In this document: one piece after another, positions 15,378-24,209 of the stretch
How positions within the stretch are numbered: the first letter of the stretch is position 1
Layout of the letters: every line of letters begins with the position of its first letter
From: Psychrobacillus mangrovi
GTDB lineage: Bacteria > Bacillota > Bacilli > Bacillales_A > Planococcaceae
Length of the DNA: 64,000 nucleotides
Reading direction: 5' to 3'
NCBI RefSeq assembly: GCF_037104765.1
Contig: NZ_JBAWSY010000003.1
Location: 307,907 to 371,906 of the forward strand
Made by a program: the position numbers and the translations under genes
The notes under the pieces: model-generated
The model's input: the letters and a program-made list of their open reading frames with translations, nothing else
The model's database searches: none
What the model was told of the DNA's origin: nothing

Positions 15378-17582
15378 TTGTTACTCTTAGTTATTCTAGT
15401 TTTGTGGTTACTATATAAAGGAAAACAGCTTTTGGTTATTATGTTAGTTGTAGTTCTAGGAAGCTCTTCCTATATGTACTTTTCTAACAACATTCCATTG
15501 CCTGCTGAAAATTTGTCGGTGAACAGAATAACTTGGACGGACACCTATCGTATCGACGGCAGCTATTTACGGGGATTTGCTATAGGTGATGATCAGCAAA
15601 AGTGGTATGTCCAATTAAAAATTACATCTGAACAACAAAAATACGTTTTCTTAAATGAGTCGCTTGCCGGCAAAACTTTTCTTATAGATGCGCAAGAAAT
15701 TTCAAAACGATCTTTAACTCATATGTATGCTTTTGATATGGAAGCCTATATAAAAAGTAATGGAGCAGTGGGCCAAGTAGAGGCAGAAAATTATCGGATT
15801 ATTGGAGAAGAGCAAAGCTTTTCAAGTTTTATGGCAGAAAAAAGATTTCAGATGAAACAACATATTCAGTCGACATTTCCACCTTCATTACAATCCGAAG
15901 CAGAAGCTTTATTAATCGGAAATCGTGAACAAATGCCATCGGATCTAAAAAATGCTTATCAAACATTAGGAATTACTCATCTTTTTGCTATTTCAGGGCT
16001 TCATATAGCATTAGTAGCACTAATATTGTATGAATTATTGATTCGCTTTGGAATTCGAAGAGAAACCGCTAATTGGATGTTAATATTAGCACTTCCACTA
16101 TATGCATTATTAGCTGGAGGTGCACCCTCCGTATGGAGATCCGTTTCCGTTACAGAAATAGTATTAATAAGTATGGTGTGTAAGAAAAAAATTGCGATGG
16201 AAGATGCTTTTTCTCTAAGTATTATCGGTTTTGTACTAGTTAGCCCTTGGATTGTTTATCAAATTGGCTTCCAATTGTCTTACTTAGCTGCTTTCTCGTT
16301 AATCTATTCTTCGGTTCTAATAAATAGTAGCTCATCTTATATAAAACAATCTTTCACGATAACTTCGGTGTGTCAATTAATCGTTTACCCTATTCTACTC
16401 TATCATTTTTACGAAGTATCTATTTCATCCTTTGTAGCAAATCTATTATTTGTCCCTATATTTTCTTTCCTAATCCTACCACTAAATATATTCTTCTTAT
16501 TTTTATCTTATTTCTCTACTACTATCAGCAATTTTATGTTTTCTTTGTACGAGCCTCTTCGAGCATTTTTAGAAAATTTTATATTATTTCTTGGTAATAT
16601 ACCTTTTCAAATATGGAATCCGATGAAACCATCTATAATAATGGTGTTTTTCGCATATTTAAGTGTGTTTATCTTTTTTATCTACTTGGAAAAGCGAAAA
16701 AGATTATTTATTGTATCTGTTATAGTTCTTTTCCCGATAATCTTAATGCAGATTAAACCATACTTGAATACATCCACCTGGATAACCTTTCTTAACGTAG
16801 GTCAAGGCGATTGCATAATAATTGAAATGCCCTACAGAAAAGAAGTGGTCATGATTGACACAGGTGGACTGTTACGTTTCGAACAGGATTCATGGAAAAA
16901 GACGAATGAAATGTATGAGGTAGGAAGGCAAATTGTTGTACCTTTTTTAAAAGGGAGGGGAATAACAAAGATTGATACCTTAGTAATAACCCATGCAGAT
17001 GCTGATCATATGGAAGGTGCTGAAGAAGTATTAGAAGAAATCAAAATAAAAGAAGTGCATATTACTCCTAATTCTTCTGAGAAAGAAGTGATGGCAGATT
17101 TGTTGAAAGAAGCAAGGAAACAAAATATACCGATAGTTGAAAAAATGGCAGGTGACCAAATTGAATCTAAATTTTTTCAACTTCAATATATATATCCATT
17201 TGATATGGTTTATGAAGGAAACAATGATTCCCTCGTATTATCTATGAAAAATGCCCATTTTCATGGTTTGTTTATTGGTGATTTAGAGAAGGAAGGGGAA
17301 GAGGAGCTAATTTTAAAATACTCAAATGCAATTAGACAGATTACATTATTAAAATTAGGACATCATGGAAGTAAAACATCTAGTATTAAAGCTTTCCTAG
17401 ACCTAACTGAGCCTGACGTTTCAATTATTTCGGCGGGTTATAACAATCGTTATGGTCATCCACATCTAGAAGTAATAGAGAGATTAAATATGTTAAATCT
17501 TCCTTATTTACAAACAGGAAAGGATGGGACGATTCAAGTAGAAATAAAAAAGAATGGGAAGATAGAGATATCTACACAATAA
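15378..17582 (+). CDS. comEC: ComEC/Rec2, competence DNA channel
   Basis: Inner-membrane channel for single-stranded DNA uptake. After an N-terminal DUF4131-type part come many membrane helices of the Competence domain (YQTLGITHLFAISGLHIAL), then a C-terminal metallo-beta-lactamase-like domain with THADADHMEGAEE and LGHHGSKTS, thought to degrade the non-transported strand. The first ATG/GTG/TTG is the TTG used here, but the frame is open and codes a plausible hydrophobic N-terminus further upstream (KGNVIYIALSVIVASIAAYE). The real start may be ATT at 15288, seven bases after GAAGGTGG. Confidence 0.9.
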   Translation: MLLLVILVLWLLYKGKQLLVIMLVVVLGSSSYMYFSNNIPLPAENLSVNRITWTDTYRIDGSYLRGFAIGDDQQKWYVQLKITSEQQKYVFLNESLAGKTFLIDAQEISKRSLTHMYAFDMEAYIKSNGAVGQVEAENYRIIGEEQSFSSFMAEKRFQMKQHIQSTFPPSLQSEAEALLIGNREQMPSDLKNAYQTLGITHLFAISGLHIALVALILYELLIRFGIRRETANWMLILALPLYALLAGGAPSVWRSVSVTEIVLISMVCKKKIAMEDAFSLSIIGFVLVSPWIVYQIGFQLSYLAAFSLIYSSVLINSSSSYIKQSFTITSVCQLIVYPILLYHFYEVSISSFVANLLFVPIFSFLILPLNIFFLFLSYFSTTISNFMFSLYEPLRAFLENFILFLGNIPFQIWNPMKPSIIMVFFAYLSVFIFFIYLEKRKRLFIVSVIVLFPIILMQIKPYLNTSTWITFLNVGQGDCIIIEMPYRKEVVMIDTGGLLRFEQDSWKKTNEMYEVGRQIVVPFLKGRGITKIDTLVITHADADHMEGAEEVLEEIKIKEVHITPNSSEKEVMADLLKEARKQNIPIVEKMAGDQIESKFFQLQYIYPFDMVYEGNNDSLVLSMKNAHFHGLFIGDLEKEGEEELILKYSNAIRQITLLKLGHHGSKTSSIKAFLDLTEPDVSIISAGYNNRYGHPHLEVIERLNMLNLPYLQTGKDGTIQVEIKKNGKIEISTQ

Positions 17583-17585
17583 AAG

Positions 17586-17620
17586 AAAAAGGGTTTTGTC
17601 GAATGACAAAACCCTTTTTT
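17586..17620. terminator. Bidirectional terminator between comEC and yqzM
   Basis: AAAAAGGGTTTTGTC and GACAAAACCCTTTTTT form a near-perfect hairpin with a four-base GAAT loop. It has A-tract and T-tract on both sides, so it can serve both converging genes. Confidence 0.88.
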
Positions 17621-17624
17621 GCTT

Positions 17625-17759
17625 TTATCGAGCGATAAACTCAATAATTACTGCAATTGCGAACATTATTGTAAAAAATCCAAAGGAGACTACGAAACCT
17701 ACGCCTGAGTCGATAGCGTCGTTACGTTTCGACTGTACATTTTGTTCAAACTGATTCAT
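17625..17759 (-). CDS. yqzM: YqzM family small membrane protein, 44 aa
   Basis: Reads MNQFEQNVQSKRNDAIDSGV and then one hydrophobic helix ending in EFIAR. The sequence is recognisably the 44-aa B. subtilis YqzM, which lies in the same place between comEC and yqeN/holA. The ribosome-binding site AGGAGGGG precedes the ATG by seven bases. It is a single-pass membrane protein of unknown role. Confidence 0.88.
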   Translation of the reverse strand: MNQFEQNVQSKRNDAIDSGVGFVVSFGFFTIMFAIAVIIEFIAR

Positions 17760-17915
17760 TGATACCCCTCCTATTTCCACCTAATTATAATGGATTATAT
17801 AAAAAAAATCTACACGGAAACGGTCTATTTTCTTTTCACTACTATAATGTCACAAATTATTCATTAATTCTACTGTATAATAAGAGTTAATAAAGATAAT
17901 AAGGAGATTTCCTAA

Positions 17916-18920
17916 ATGATTTCAGAAAAATGGATGCAAATAGCAAATAATAATATAGCGGAAGTTTATTTATTATATGGAACGGAAGCTTATTTTATAG
18001 AAGAGACTTTAAAAAAACTTAAAAGACAATTAAATGAAAATGGTGAAGTAGAAGTAATAAATTTTGATCTGGAAGAAAATAATATAGAAGAAGTTATATA
18101 CGAAGCAGATACGATTCCTTTTTTCTCAGAACGAAAATTAGTAATAGCAAAAAATGCCTTCTTTTTAAAAGCAGCTGAAAAAGGGAAGGAGAAAATTGTT
18201 CATGATACTGTATTGTTGGAAAAATGGGTTCAAAGTCCATCTCCGACTTCAGTTACAGTTTTTATTGCACCTTATGAAAAACTAGATGAAAGAAAAAAAA
18301 TAACAAAAGCGATGAAGCAATTTGCTAATGTGATAGAAGCTTCTAGCTTACAAGCTCATGATTTAAAAGGTTGGATTTTACACGAGGTTTCCAATCTAGG
18401 GAAAATAATCTCCGATGAGGCAGTAGATTGTTTAATAGAGATTGGTGGAACTAATTTAGTTCATTTACAAACAGAATTAATGAAAATTGCCACTTATTTA
18501 GGGGAACAGGAAGAAATTGAAATTAGTACGGTTAAGATGCTTCTCGTCAGAACATTAGAACAAGATGTTTTTTCTTTAGGAAATGCATATTTAACAGGAA
18601 ACAAAGGGGAAGCAATCGAAATATATCATGATTTGTTAAAACGGAAGGAAGACCCACTTAAGCTAAATGCCTTAATAGCGACCCAGGTACGTTTGATGAT
18701 TCAGGTAGGACACTTAAAGAAAAAAGGATATCACGCACAACAAATTGCAAATCAATTGAAAGTACATCCTTATCGAGTGAAGCTTTTATTTGATAATCCT
18801 AATCTACAAAATGAAAAAAAATTGCTTTCAACACTAAATGATCTTGCAACAGTGGACTTACAACTAAAAACATTAAATATTAATCGAGATCGAATTTTAG
18901 AAATGTTTTTGATGAAATAA
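17916..18920 (+). CDS. holA: DNA polymerase III subunit delta (HolA/YqeN)
   Basis: The clamp-loader subunit that opens the sliding clamp. The 334-aa protein has the family features: N-terminal nucleotide-fold region with VYLLYGTEAYFIEETLKKL, middle GWILHEVSNLGKIIS and IGGTNLVHLQTEL, and a C-terminal collar domain. It lies opposite rpsT, as in B. subtilis. The ATG follows AAGGAG after eight bases. Confidence 0.94.
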   Translation: MISEKWMQIANNNIAEVYLLYGTEAYFIEETLKKLKRQLNENGEVEVINFDLEENNIEEVIYEADTIPFFSERKLVIAKNAFFLKAAEKGKEKIVHDTVLLEKWVQSPSPTSVTVFIAPYEKLDERKKITKAMKQFANVIEASSLQAHDLKGWILHEVSNLGKIISDEAVDCLIEIGGTNLVHLQTELMKIATYLGEQEEIEISTVKMLLVRTLEQDVFSLGNAYLTGNKGEAIEIYHDLLKRKEDPLKLNALIATQVRLMIQVGHLKKKGYHAQQIANQLKVHPYRVKLLFDNPNLQNEKKLLSTLNDLATVDLQLKTLNINRDRILEMFLMK

Positions 18921-18921
18921 A

Positions 18922-18961
18922 AAAAGAAAGACTGGCCGAAGATTCGGTTCCAGTCTTTTTA
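18922..18961. terminator. Bidirectional terminator between holA and rpsT
   Basis: AAAGACTGG pairs with CCAGTCTTT, with an inner CCGAA/TTCGG pair, T-rich on the plus side (CTTTTT) and A-rich on the other, which gives a U-tract for rpsT. Confidence 0.85.
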
Positions 18962-18962
18962 C

Positions 18963-19211
18963 TTACGCTTTTTTCATTAATTGAGCTTTCTTACGATTAG
19001 CTGCGTTTTTATGAATTAAACCTTTAGAAGCTGCTTTTTCAACTTGTTGAATTGCAGTTTTAATAAGTTCTTTTGCGTTTTCTTCGTTATTAAGTGCAGC
19101 AGTGTCAGCTTTTTTTACAGCAGTACGCATAGCTGATTTTGCTTTTGCATTTTGAGCGTTTAACGTCTCGTTTTTCTTAACACGTTTAATAGCAGATTTA
19201 ATATTTGGCAT
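18963..19211 (-). CDS. rpsT: Small ribosomal subunit protein bS20
   Basis: An 82-aa, very basic, helical protein beginning MPNIKSAIKRVKKNETLNAQ, a typical bS20. It binds 16S rRNA early in 30S assembly. The ATG seven to nine bases after AGGAGG is the start; a GTG nine bases earlier lies in the ribosome-binding site. It is transcribed against holA and has its own promoter at 19283-19311. Confidence 0.97.
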   Translation of the reverse strand: MPNIKSAIKRVKKNETLNAQNAKAKSAMRTAVKKADTAALNNEENAKELIKTAIQQVEKAASKGLIHKNAANRKKAQLMKKA

Positions 19212-19282
19212 ACCTTTCACCTCCTAATAAGGTCTGAGATGATACATTTATGTGTTGAAAACTGTCTTACACAACAAGCATT

Positions 19283-19311
19283 ATTTTAACAAACGAAAAA
19301 ACAAATTGCAA
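19283..19311 (-). promoter_or_regulatory. Sigma-A-type promoter of rpsT
   Basis: On the minus strand TTGCAA, 17 bases, TAAAAT. It gives a leader of about 65 bases before the rpsT start. Confidence 0.6.
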
Positions 19312-19324
19312 TATATAAATGCAA

Positions 19325-19355
19325 AGAATATTTACTTGACACGTAGTACAAACTA
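19325..19355 (+). promoter_or_regulatory. Possible sigma-G/F-type promoter of gpr
   Basis: AGAATA, 18 bases, CAAACTA, close to the forespore -35/-10 pattern (TGNATA / CATACTA). gpr is a forespore gene in B. subtilis, which supports the reading, but each hexamer has a mismatch. Confidence 0.4.
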
Positions 19356-19372
19356 TTTAGGAGGTGATTTAT

Positions 19373-20389
19373 ATGTGGGGAAGAACAGATCTATTAGACG
19401 AAACGGAAGAAATGGTACAACACAGAACGAAAAGTGAGAAAGAGACATTAAGTGATTCAGAAGGTATCAAGTTTGATGAAAGTCGAAGCGGCGCAGTCTT
19501 AATTACTTCAATTGAAGTTAATGAACAAGGTGAGAAAAAAATAGGCAAGAAAAAAGGGAAATATATTACGTTAACAGATTTGACGGTCAATCCAGATGTA
19601 GAGGAAAGTTTTGAAGCTCTGGAAAAAATGTTTTTAGAGAAGCTAGACGAGATGCATCAAGGATTAAATTTATCAAATTCTTCAAAAGTATTAATAATTG
19701 GGTTAGGAAATTCAACTATTACTCCGGACGCTATTGGGCCGAAAGCGATTGAATACTTACAAGGTTCTTCGCTATCCCAAAAATCAGAAAATGTAAAGGT
19801 TGTGATGTATGCTCCTGGAGTAACTGGTCAGACGGGTTTTGAGACAAGTGACTTTATAGAAGCTATTAGTAAGGCATTTCAGCCAGATTTGATAATTGTG
19901 ATAGATGCACTTGCTGCAAGAAATAGTGAACGACTTTGTAAAACTATTCAGCTGACGAATACAGGTATTCATCCTGGTTCGGGAGTAGGTAATCAAAGAA
20001 AAGAAGTGTCAGAGGAGGTTTACGGTGTTCCAGTAACTGCAATTGGGATTCCGATGGTGGTTGATGGTCCAGTCTTATATGCAGATGCGATGGAAAATGT
20101 TATCCACTATATTGCTTCTAAAGTAGAAGAAAAGAGTAGACCTTCCTCCGCACTTGCTGTTACCCCTATGGTGTCTAGTAAAAAATCGTCTCTTGATAGA
20201 ACGGTTTTGCAACCGATATTTGGAGAATGGGTTACATGGTCAACGGATGAAAAAAGAAAATTGTTTGAAGAAGTGTTTGTAGGAAAAAATTCTTCTTTAT
20301 TTGTTACACCGAAAGAAACTGACGCATGGGTTGAGCAGTATGCGTATTTACTTTCCAATGGAATTGAAAATTGGATTACAAGCAGATAA
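19373..20389 (+). CDS. gpr: GPR germination protease
   Basis: An aspartic-type protease that degrades small acid-soluble spore proteins at germination. It is made as an inactive zymogen in the forespore and self-processed. The two catalytic-region aspartates are visible in STITPDAIGP and VIDALAARNSERL, and IQLTNTGIHPGSGVGNQRKE is the family core. At 338 aa it is somewhat shorter than B. subtilis Gpr. The ATG six bases after AGGAGGTG is chosen over the GTG inside that site. spoIIP follows, as in B. subtilis. Confidence 0.95.
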   Translation: MWGRTDLLDETEEMVQHRTKSEKETLSDSEGIKFDESRSGAVLITSIEVNEQGEKKIGKKKGKYITLTDLTVNPDVEESFEALEKMFLEKLDEMHQGLNLSNSSKVLIIGLGNSTITPDAIGPKAIEYLQGSSLSQKSENVKVVMYAPGVTGQTGFETSDFIEAISKAFQPDLIIVIDALAARNSERLCKTIQLTNTGIHPGSGVGNQRKEVSEEVYGVPVTAIGIPMVVDGPVLYADAMENVIHYIASKVEEKSRPSSALAVTPMVSSKKSSLDRTVLQPIFGEWVTWSTDEKRKLFEEVFVGKNSSLFVTPKETDAWVEQYAYLLSNGIENWITSR

Positions 20390-20430
20390 ATACCGTATCT
20401 TTCTAGTCTTAAGGAATCTTTTTACTGAAT

Positions 20431-20480
20431 CATACAAGTTCTAAAAATCCTCTCCTCAACATACGATTGTTTGAGGAGAG
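20431..20480 (+). promoter_or_regulatory. Hairpin with a sigma-E-like -10 in its loop, masking the spoIIP ribosome-binding site
   Basis: CTCTCCTCAA (20450-20459) and TTGAGGAGAG (20471-20480) form a perfect 10-bp stem. The loop begins CATACGAT (20460-20467), one base from the sigma-E -10 CATACANT. The 3' arm contains the spoIIP ribosome-binding site GGAGAG. A second -10-like octamer, CATACAAG, is at 20431. No good -35 is seen for either. There is no T-run, so this is not a terminator. Confidence 0.45.
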
Positions 20481-20488
20481 TGGAAATT

Positions 20489-21289
20489 ATGACTAATTCC
20501 CTTAAGAATTTAACAAGCATTTTATTACTATTATTTTTAGCTCCAATTGTGATCGCTACAATCCAAACACCTCTTGTTACGCAAACGCAACTACCTGAAG
20601 AAAAGAAAAAAGAGGAAACACCAATTGTCTATGCGGCACAATTGGAATCATCACCAATTGCGACGGAAATTACAGAGCCCAAGAAAGCATTTGTATATTT
20701 TACTCATTACCAAGAAGCATACCAGCCAATACTGGCAGCAAAAGGTGAAAAGGTTGCAGTTTATCATCCTGAAAGTAATATAACTACCTTTCAAGAACAA
20801 ATCAATGCTCAATTTGCGTTCCACCAAGTAGAAACTGAGTTTCTGGAAAACTATAATAAGCAAGAAATAAAAGAATATAATACAATTCGCCCATTCGTTC
20901 TCAATGCATTAGGCCATAATAAGTATGACATTATCCTTGATATTCACAGAGATTCAATGAAAGCAGATGTTACGACTCTCAAAGTCGGCGAAGAAAGCTA
21001 TGCGAAATTTATCTTTGTTATTGGTGGAGAGCATGAGAATTACAGATGGAATGAGCAACTTGCAAACAATCTCTCTGATCAATTAAATAAATTAGTACCT
21101 GGGATCTCACGAGGAGTTTTGGTTAAATCCGGTAAAGGAGTAGACGGTGTATACAACCAAGATCTTGCTAAAAACCTCCTAGTAGTTGAACTTGGAGGCG
21201 TTGATAACAATGAACAAGAAATTAATCGTTCCATCGCTATATTAGCAAAAGCTATTTCAAATATGTTTTTCCAACCAATAGCATCTTAA
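20489..21289 (+). CDS. spoIIP: SpoIIP, sporulation peptidoglycan hydrolase
   Basis: Part of the DMP machine that thins septal peptidoglycan and drives the mother-cell membrane around the forespore. The protein has an N-terminal membrane anchor (about residues 8-25) and the SpoIIP domain: FVYFTHYQEAY, NTIRPFVLNALG, the metal-binding ILDIHRDSM, and LLVVELGGVDNN. At 266 aa it is much shorter than the 401-aa B. subtilis protein, mainly by a shorter linker after the anchor; the catalytic domain looks complete. The ATG follows GGAGAG after eight bases. Confidence 0.92.
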   Translation: MTNSLKNLTSILLLLFLAPIVIATIQTPLVTQTQLPEEKKKEETPIVYAAQLESSPIATEITEPKKAFVYFTHYQEAYQPILAAKGEKVAVYHPESNITTFQEQINAQFAFHQVETEFLENYNKQEIKEYNTIRPFVLNALGHNKYDIILDIHRDSMKADVTTLKVGEESYAKFIFVIGGEHENYRWNEQLANNLSDQLNKLVPGISRGVLVKSGKGVDGVYNQDLAKNLLVVELGGVDNNEQEINRSIAILAKAISNMFFQPIAS

Positions 21290-21296
21290 AAACAAG

Positions 21297-21327
21297 GAGA
21301 TTGAGCGTATTGCTTGATCTCTTTTTT
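21297..21327 (+). terminator. Rho-independent terminator after spoIIP
   Basis: GAGATTGAGC pairs with GCTTGATCTC (10 bp with two G-T pairs) over a five-base loop, followed by six T. Confidence 0.82.
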
Positions 21328-21473
21328 ACTTGATTGTTTTACGGACAGCTTTTTGATAAGATTATATTCTGGCAAAAATAATTTTAAAAGGTAACATTTC
21401 CAAAGTATTTTTACTTTGGAAACTTTAATATACAAGAAATACATAATTATTTAACAGACATATTCAATATTCG

Positions 21474-21502
21474 TTACGAAAAGGGGCTTTGTCTGTTATA
21501 AT
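21474..21502 (+). promoter_or_regulatory. Sigma-A-type promoter of lepA
   Basis: TTACGA, 17 bases, TATAAT, about 30 bases before the lepA start. Just upstream, at about 21408-21433, TTTCCAAAGTA and TACTTTGGAAA form a perfect hairpin of unknown role. Confidence 0.6.
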
Positions 21503-21532
21503 TCTTAGTAGTTTAATTAGGAGTGAACAAGC

Positions 21533-23362
21533 ATGAATCATGAACAGAGAATGGAACGACAAAAAAAGATTCGTAACTTTTCGATCATTGCACATATTGA
21601 CCACGGAAAATCAACGTTGGCTGATCGAATTTTAGAAAAAACACAAACCTTAACTTCACGTGAAATGAAAGACCAATTGCTTGATTCCATGGATTTGGAG
21701 CGTGAAAGAGGAATAACGATTAAGTTGAATGCGGTGCAATTAACATACAATGCAAAAGATGGAGAAGAATATATATTTCATCTAATTGATACACCAGGAC
21801 ATGTCGATTTCACATACGAGGTTTCTAGAAGCTTAGCGGCTTGTGAAGGAGCTATATTAGTTGTGGACGCAGCTCAAGGTATCGAAGCACAAACGCTTGC
21901 GAATGTGTATCTAGCATTAGACAATGATTTAGAGATTCTACCTGTTATCAATAAAATCGATTTACCTGCTGCCGATCCTGAGCGTGTTAGAAATGAAGTT
22001 GAAGAAGTTATAGGATTAGATGCATCCGAAGCAGTTCTAGCTTCTGCTAAAGCAGGGATAGGTATTGAAGATATACTTGAGCAAATAGTAGAAAAAGTGC
22101 CAGCACCATCCGGAGATCCTGCAGCCCCATTAAAAGCGCTTATTTTTGACTCGTTATTCGACCCTTATCGCGGTGTAATTGTTTATATTCGTATCATGGA
22201 AGGTACTGTAAAACCAGGAGATACGATAAAAATGATGTCTTCTGGTAAAGAATTCGAAGTAGTTGAAACAGGGGTTTTTACACCAAAATCTACTATGCGT
22301 TCAGAGTTGACTGTTGGGGACGTAGGTTTCTTAACAGCATCCATGAAACATGTTGGAGATTCAAGTGTAGGGGATACAATCACTTTGGCTTCGAACCCTG
22401 CTTCTGAACCACTTGCTGGATATCGAAAAATGAACCCTATGGTTTTCTGTGGTTTATACCCAATTGATAACTCAAAATATGTAGATTTAAGGGATGCCCT
22501 TGAAAAATTACAACTTAATGACTCAGCTTTAGAATTTGAACCAGAAACTTCACAAGCACTAGGATTTGGATATCGTTGTGGTTTCTTAGGACTGCTTCAT
22601 ATGGAAATAATACAAGAACGTATTGAGCGAGAATTTAAAATAGATTTAATCACGACTGCACCTAGTGTTATTTACGATGTTAAGTTGACTAATGGAGAAA
22701 CGATTAAAGTAGACAACCCATCTATGATGCCAGATGTACAAAAAGTAGATACAATTGAAGAACCATACGTTAAAGCTTCTATTATGGTACCTGAAGATTA
22801 TGTGGGATCTGTAATGGAGTTATGTCAACGAAAACGTGGGAATTTTATCACGATGGATTTCTTATCTAAAGCTCGGGTTAATATTATTTATGAAATTCCT
22901 TTATCTGAGATTGTATACGATTTCTTTGATGCGTTAAAATCAAGTACTAAGGGTTATGCATCTTTTGATTATGAACTGATTGGATACAAAGAATCTAAAC
23001 TAGTTAAAATGGACATTCTTTTAAATAGCGAGAAAGTCGACGCATTAAGTTTTATTGTTCATAAAGATTTTGCCTATGAACGAGGAAAAGTGATTGTTGA
23101 AAAGTTAAAAGCACTTATTCCTAGACAACAGTTTGAGGTTCCTGTGCAAGCCGCAATTGGTCAAAAGATTGTTGCTCGTTCTACGATTAAATCAATCGGT
23201 AAAAACGTTTTAGCAAAATGTTATGGTGGAGATATTTCACGTAAAAGAAAACTTCTTGAGAAACAAAAAGAAGGTAAAAAACGTATGAAACAAGTAGGTT
23301 CTGTAGAAGTTCCTCAAGAAGCTTTTATGGCAGTTCTTAAGATGGATGAGCCTAATAAATAA
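21533..23362 (+). CDS. lepA: Elongation factor 4 (LepA)
   Basis: A ribosome-associated translational GTPase that back-translocates or remodels ribosomes. It has G1 AHIDHGKST, the switch and RERGITIK motif, G3 DTPGH, G4 NKID, G5 SAKAGIG, then the EF-G-like domains and the LepA-specific C-terminal domain (KVDALSFIVHKDFAYERGK, AKCYGGDISRKRKLLEKQK). At 609 aa it is full length. Its 3' end (from 23318) is present a second time in degraded form just upstream of hemW. Confidence 0.97.
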   Translation: MNHEQRMERQKKIRNFSIIAHIDHGKSTLADRILEKTQTLTSREMKDQLLDSMDLERERGITIKLNAVQLTYNAKDGEEYIFHLIDTPGHVDFTYEVSRSLAACEGAILVVDAAQGIEAQTLANVYLALDNDLEILPVINKIDLPAADPERVRNEVEEVIGLDASEAVLASAKAGIGIEDILEQIVEKVPAPSGDPAAPLKALIFDSLFDPYRGVIVYIRIMEGTVKPGDTIKMMSSGKEFEVVETGVFTPKSTMRSELTVGDVGFLTASMKHVGDSSVGDTITLASNPASEPLAGYRKMNPMVFCGLYPIDNSKYVDLRDALEKLQLNDSALEFEPETSQALGFGYRCGFLGLLHMEIIQERIEREFKIDLITTAPSVIYDVKLTNGETIKVDNPSMMPDVQKVDTIEEPYVKASIMVPEDYVGSVMELCQRKRGNFITMDFLSKARVNIIYEIPLSEIVYDFFDALKSSTKGYASFDYELIGYKESKLVKMDILLNSEKVDALSFIVHKDFAYERGKVIVEKLKALIPRQQFEVPVQAAIGQKIVARSTIKSIGKNVLAKCYGGDISRKRKLLEKQKEGKKRMKQVGSVEVPQEAFMAVLKMDEPNK

Positions 23363-23372
23363 TTGATTAAAG
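23318..23372 (+). repeat. lepA 3' end, left copy of a long direct repeat
   Basis: Covers the last codons and stop of lepA and ten bases beyond. It aligns with 24978-25025 (shared blocks TTTATGGC, AGCCTAATAAAT, ATTAAAG, GAAGC). The pair flanks a 1.6-kb island with two pseudogenes. Confidence 0.7.
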
Positions 23373-23665
23373 TGATAAAAATAAAATCCTTTTGAAATTT
23401 ATATATTTTTCAATGAATTTGCCACCGTTTGTATTTTTCGGTGGCAAGTTCTATTTCAATATAGTTGTAAGAAAGTTAAAGCGACTATATAATTTTGTTA
23501 GCAGATGGATTTGTTTAATAAGGCACTAAAAAAGGACCTAATTCAGGTCCTTTTTTATTTTGATAAATTATACAACAGCATTGTTATAAAAATTAACTAT
23601 GATATTCTTCTGAGCCATGGCTAATACATTGAAAGTTCCTCATTGTATTCCTCTATCTATTAGTT
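23363..23665. other. Gene-free interval with two hairpins
   Basis: Holds TTGCCACCG/CGGTGGCAA (23419-23447, followed by GTTCTATTTC, perhaps the present lepA terminator) and a terminator at 23531-23556. No coding signal seen. Confidence 0.6.
23531..23556. terminator. Bidirectional terminator between lepA and the lysR remnant
   Basis: AAAGGACCT and AGGTCCTTT with a five-base loop; A-run on the left and six T on the right. Confidence 0.8.
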
Positions 23666-24186
23666 TTAGTAGCTAGTTTCCTCATCAAGGAGAGAGATTA
23701 GTTGGGTAGTAGCTGGGGAAAGGAGTGAGCCTCGATGAAATGCATATCTTATCCCTCTTAGAAATTTAACCCCTCGTATCGGAATTTCTATTAATTGTCC
23801 ATTTGCTAGTTCCTGTTGAATGGCTAAACTCGAAACAATTGACACTCCTAGACCATGAATTACTCCATGTTTGATTGCTTCTAGGCTGCTAATTTCCATA
23901 TAATTTGGAGAACTGAATCCATATGCAAAAAGCTACGGGTACCTGATTTATTAGGCTTCAAAATGAAAGTCTCATTGGCTAAATCTTCTAGAGTGCACTC
24001 TTCATTTCTAGCAAGTGGATGTTGGTTATTGACGATTAGGACAAGCTCGTCTTGATAAAAGGTTTTATATTCAAAACGACTTTCGTCAATTGGTATCCGA
24101 TCAGAGAGTACTAAAAATTCCACTTTATTGGATTCTAACATATGCTTCAACTGACTAGAGGACTGAGGAAGCAAAAAGAACGGCAT
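23666..24186 (-). pseudogene. LysR-type transcriptional regulator, truncated and frameshifted
   Basis: Two minus-strand frames together make the effector-binding domain of a LysR regulator. The first (24186-23881) reads SSSQLKHMLESNKVEFLVLS and DELVLIVNNQHPLARNEEC; the second (from about 23925 down to 23666) continues with NYMEISSLEAIKHGVIHGLG. A one-base loss near 23925 separates them. The whole DNA-binding N-terminus is missing; homology stops around 24190. The gene is therefore dead. It ends only about 20 bases from the equally truncated apgM, and both lost their 5' ends. Confidence 0.82.
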
Positions 24187-24209
24187 CTGCTTTAAATATA
24201 TTTAAAAGG

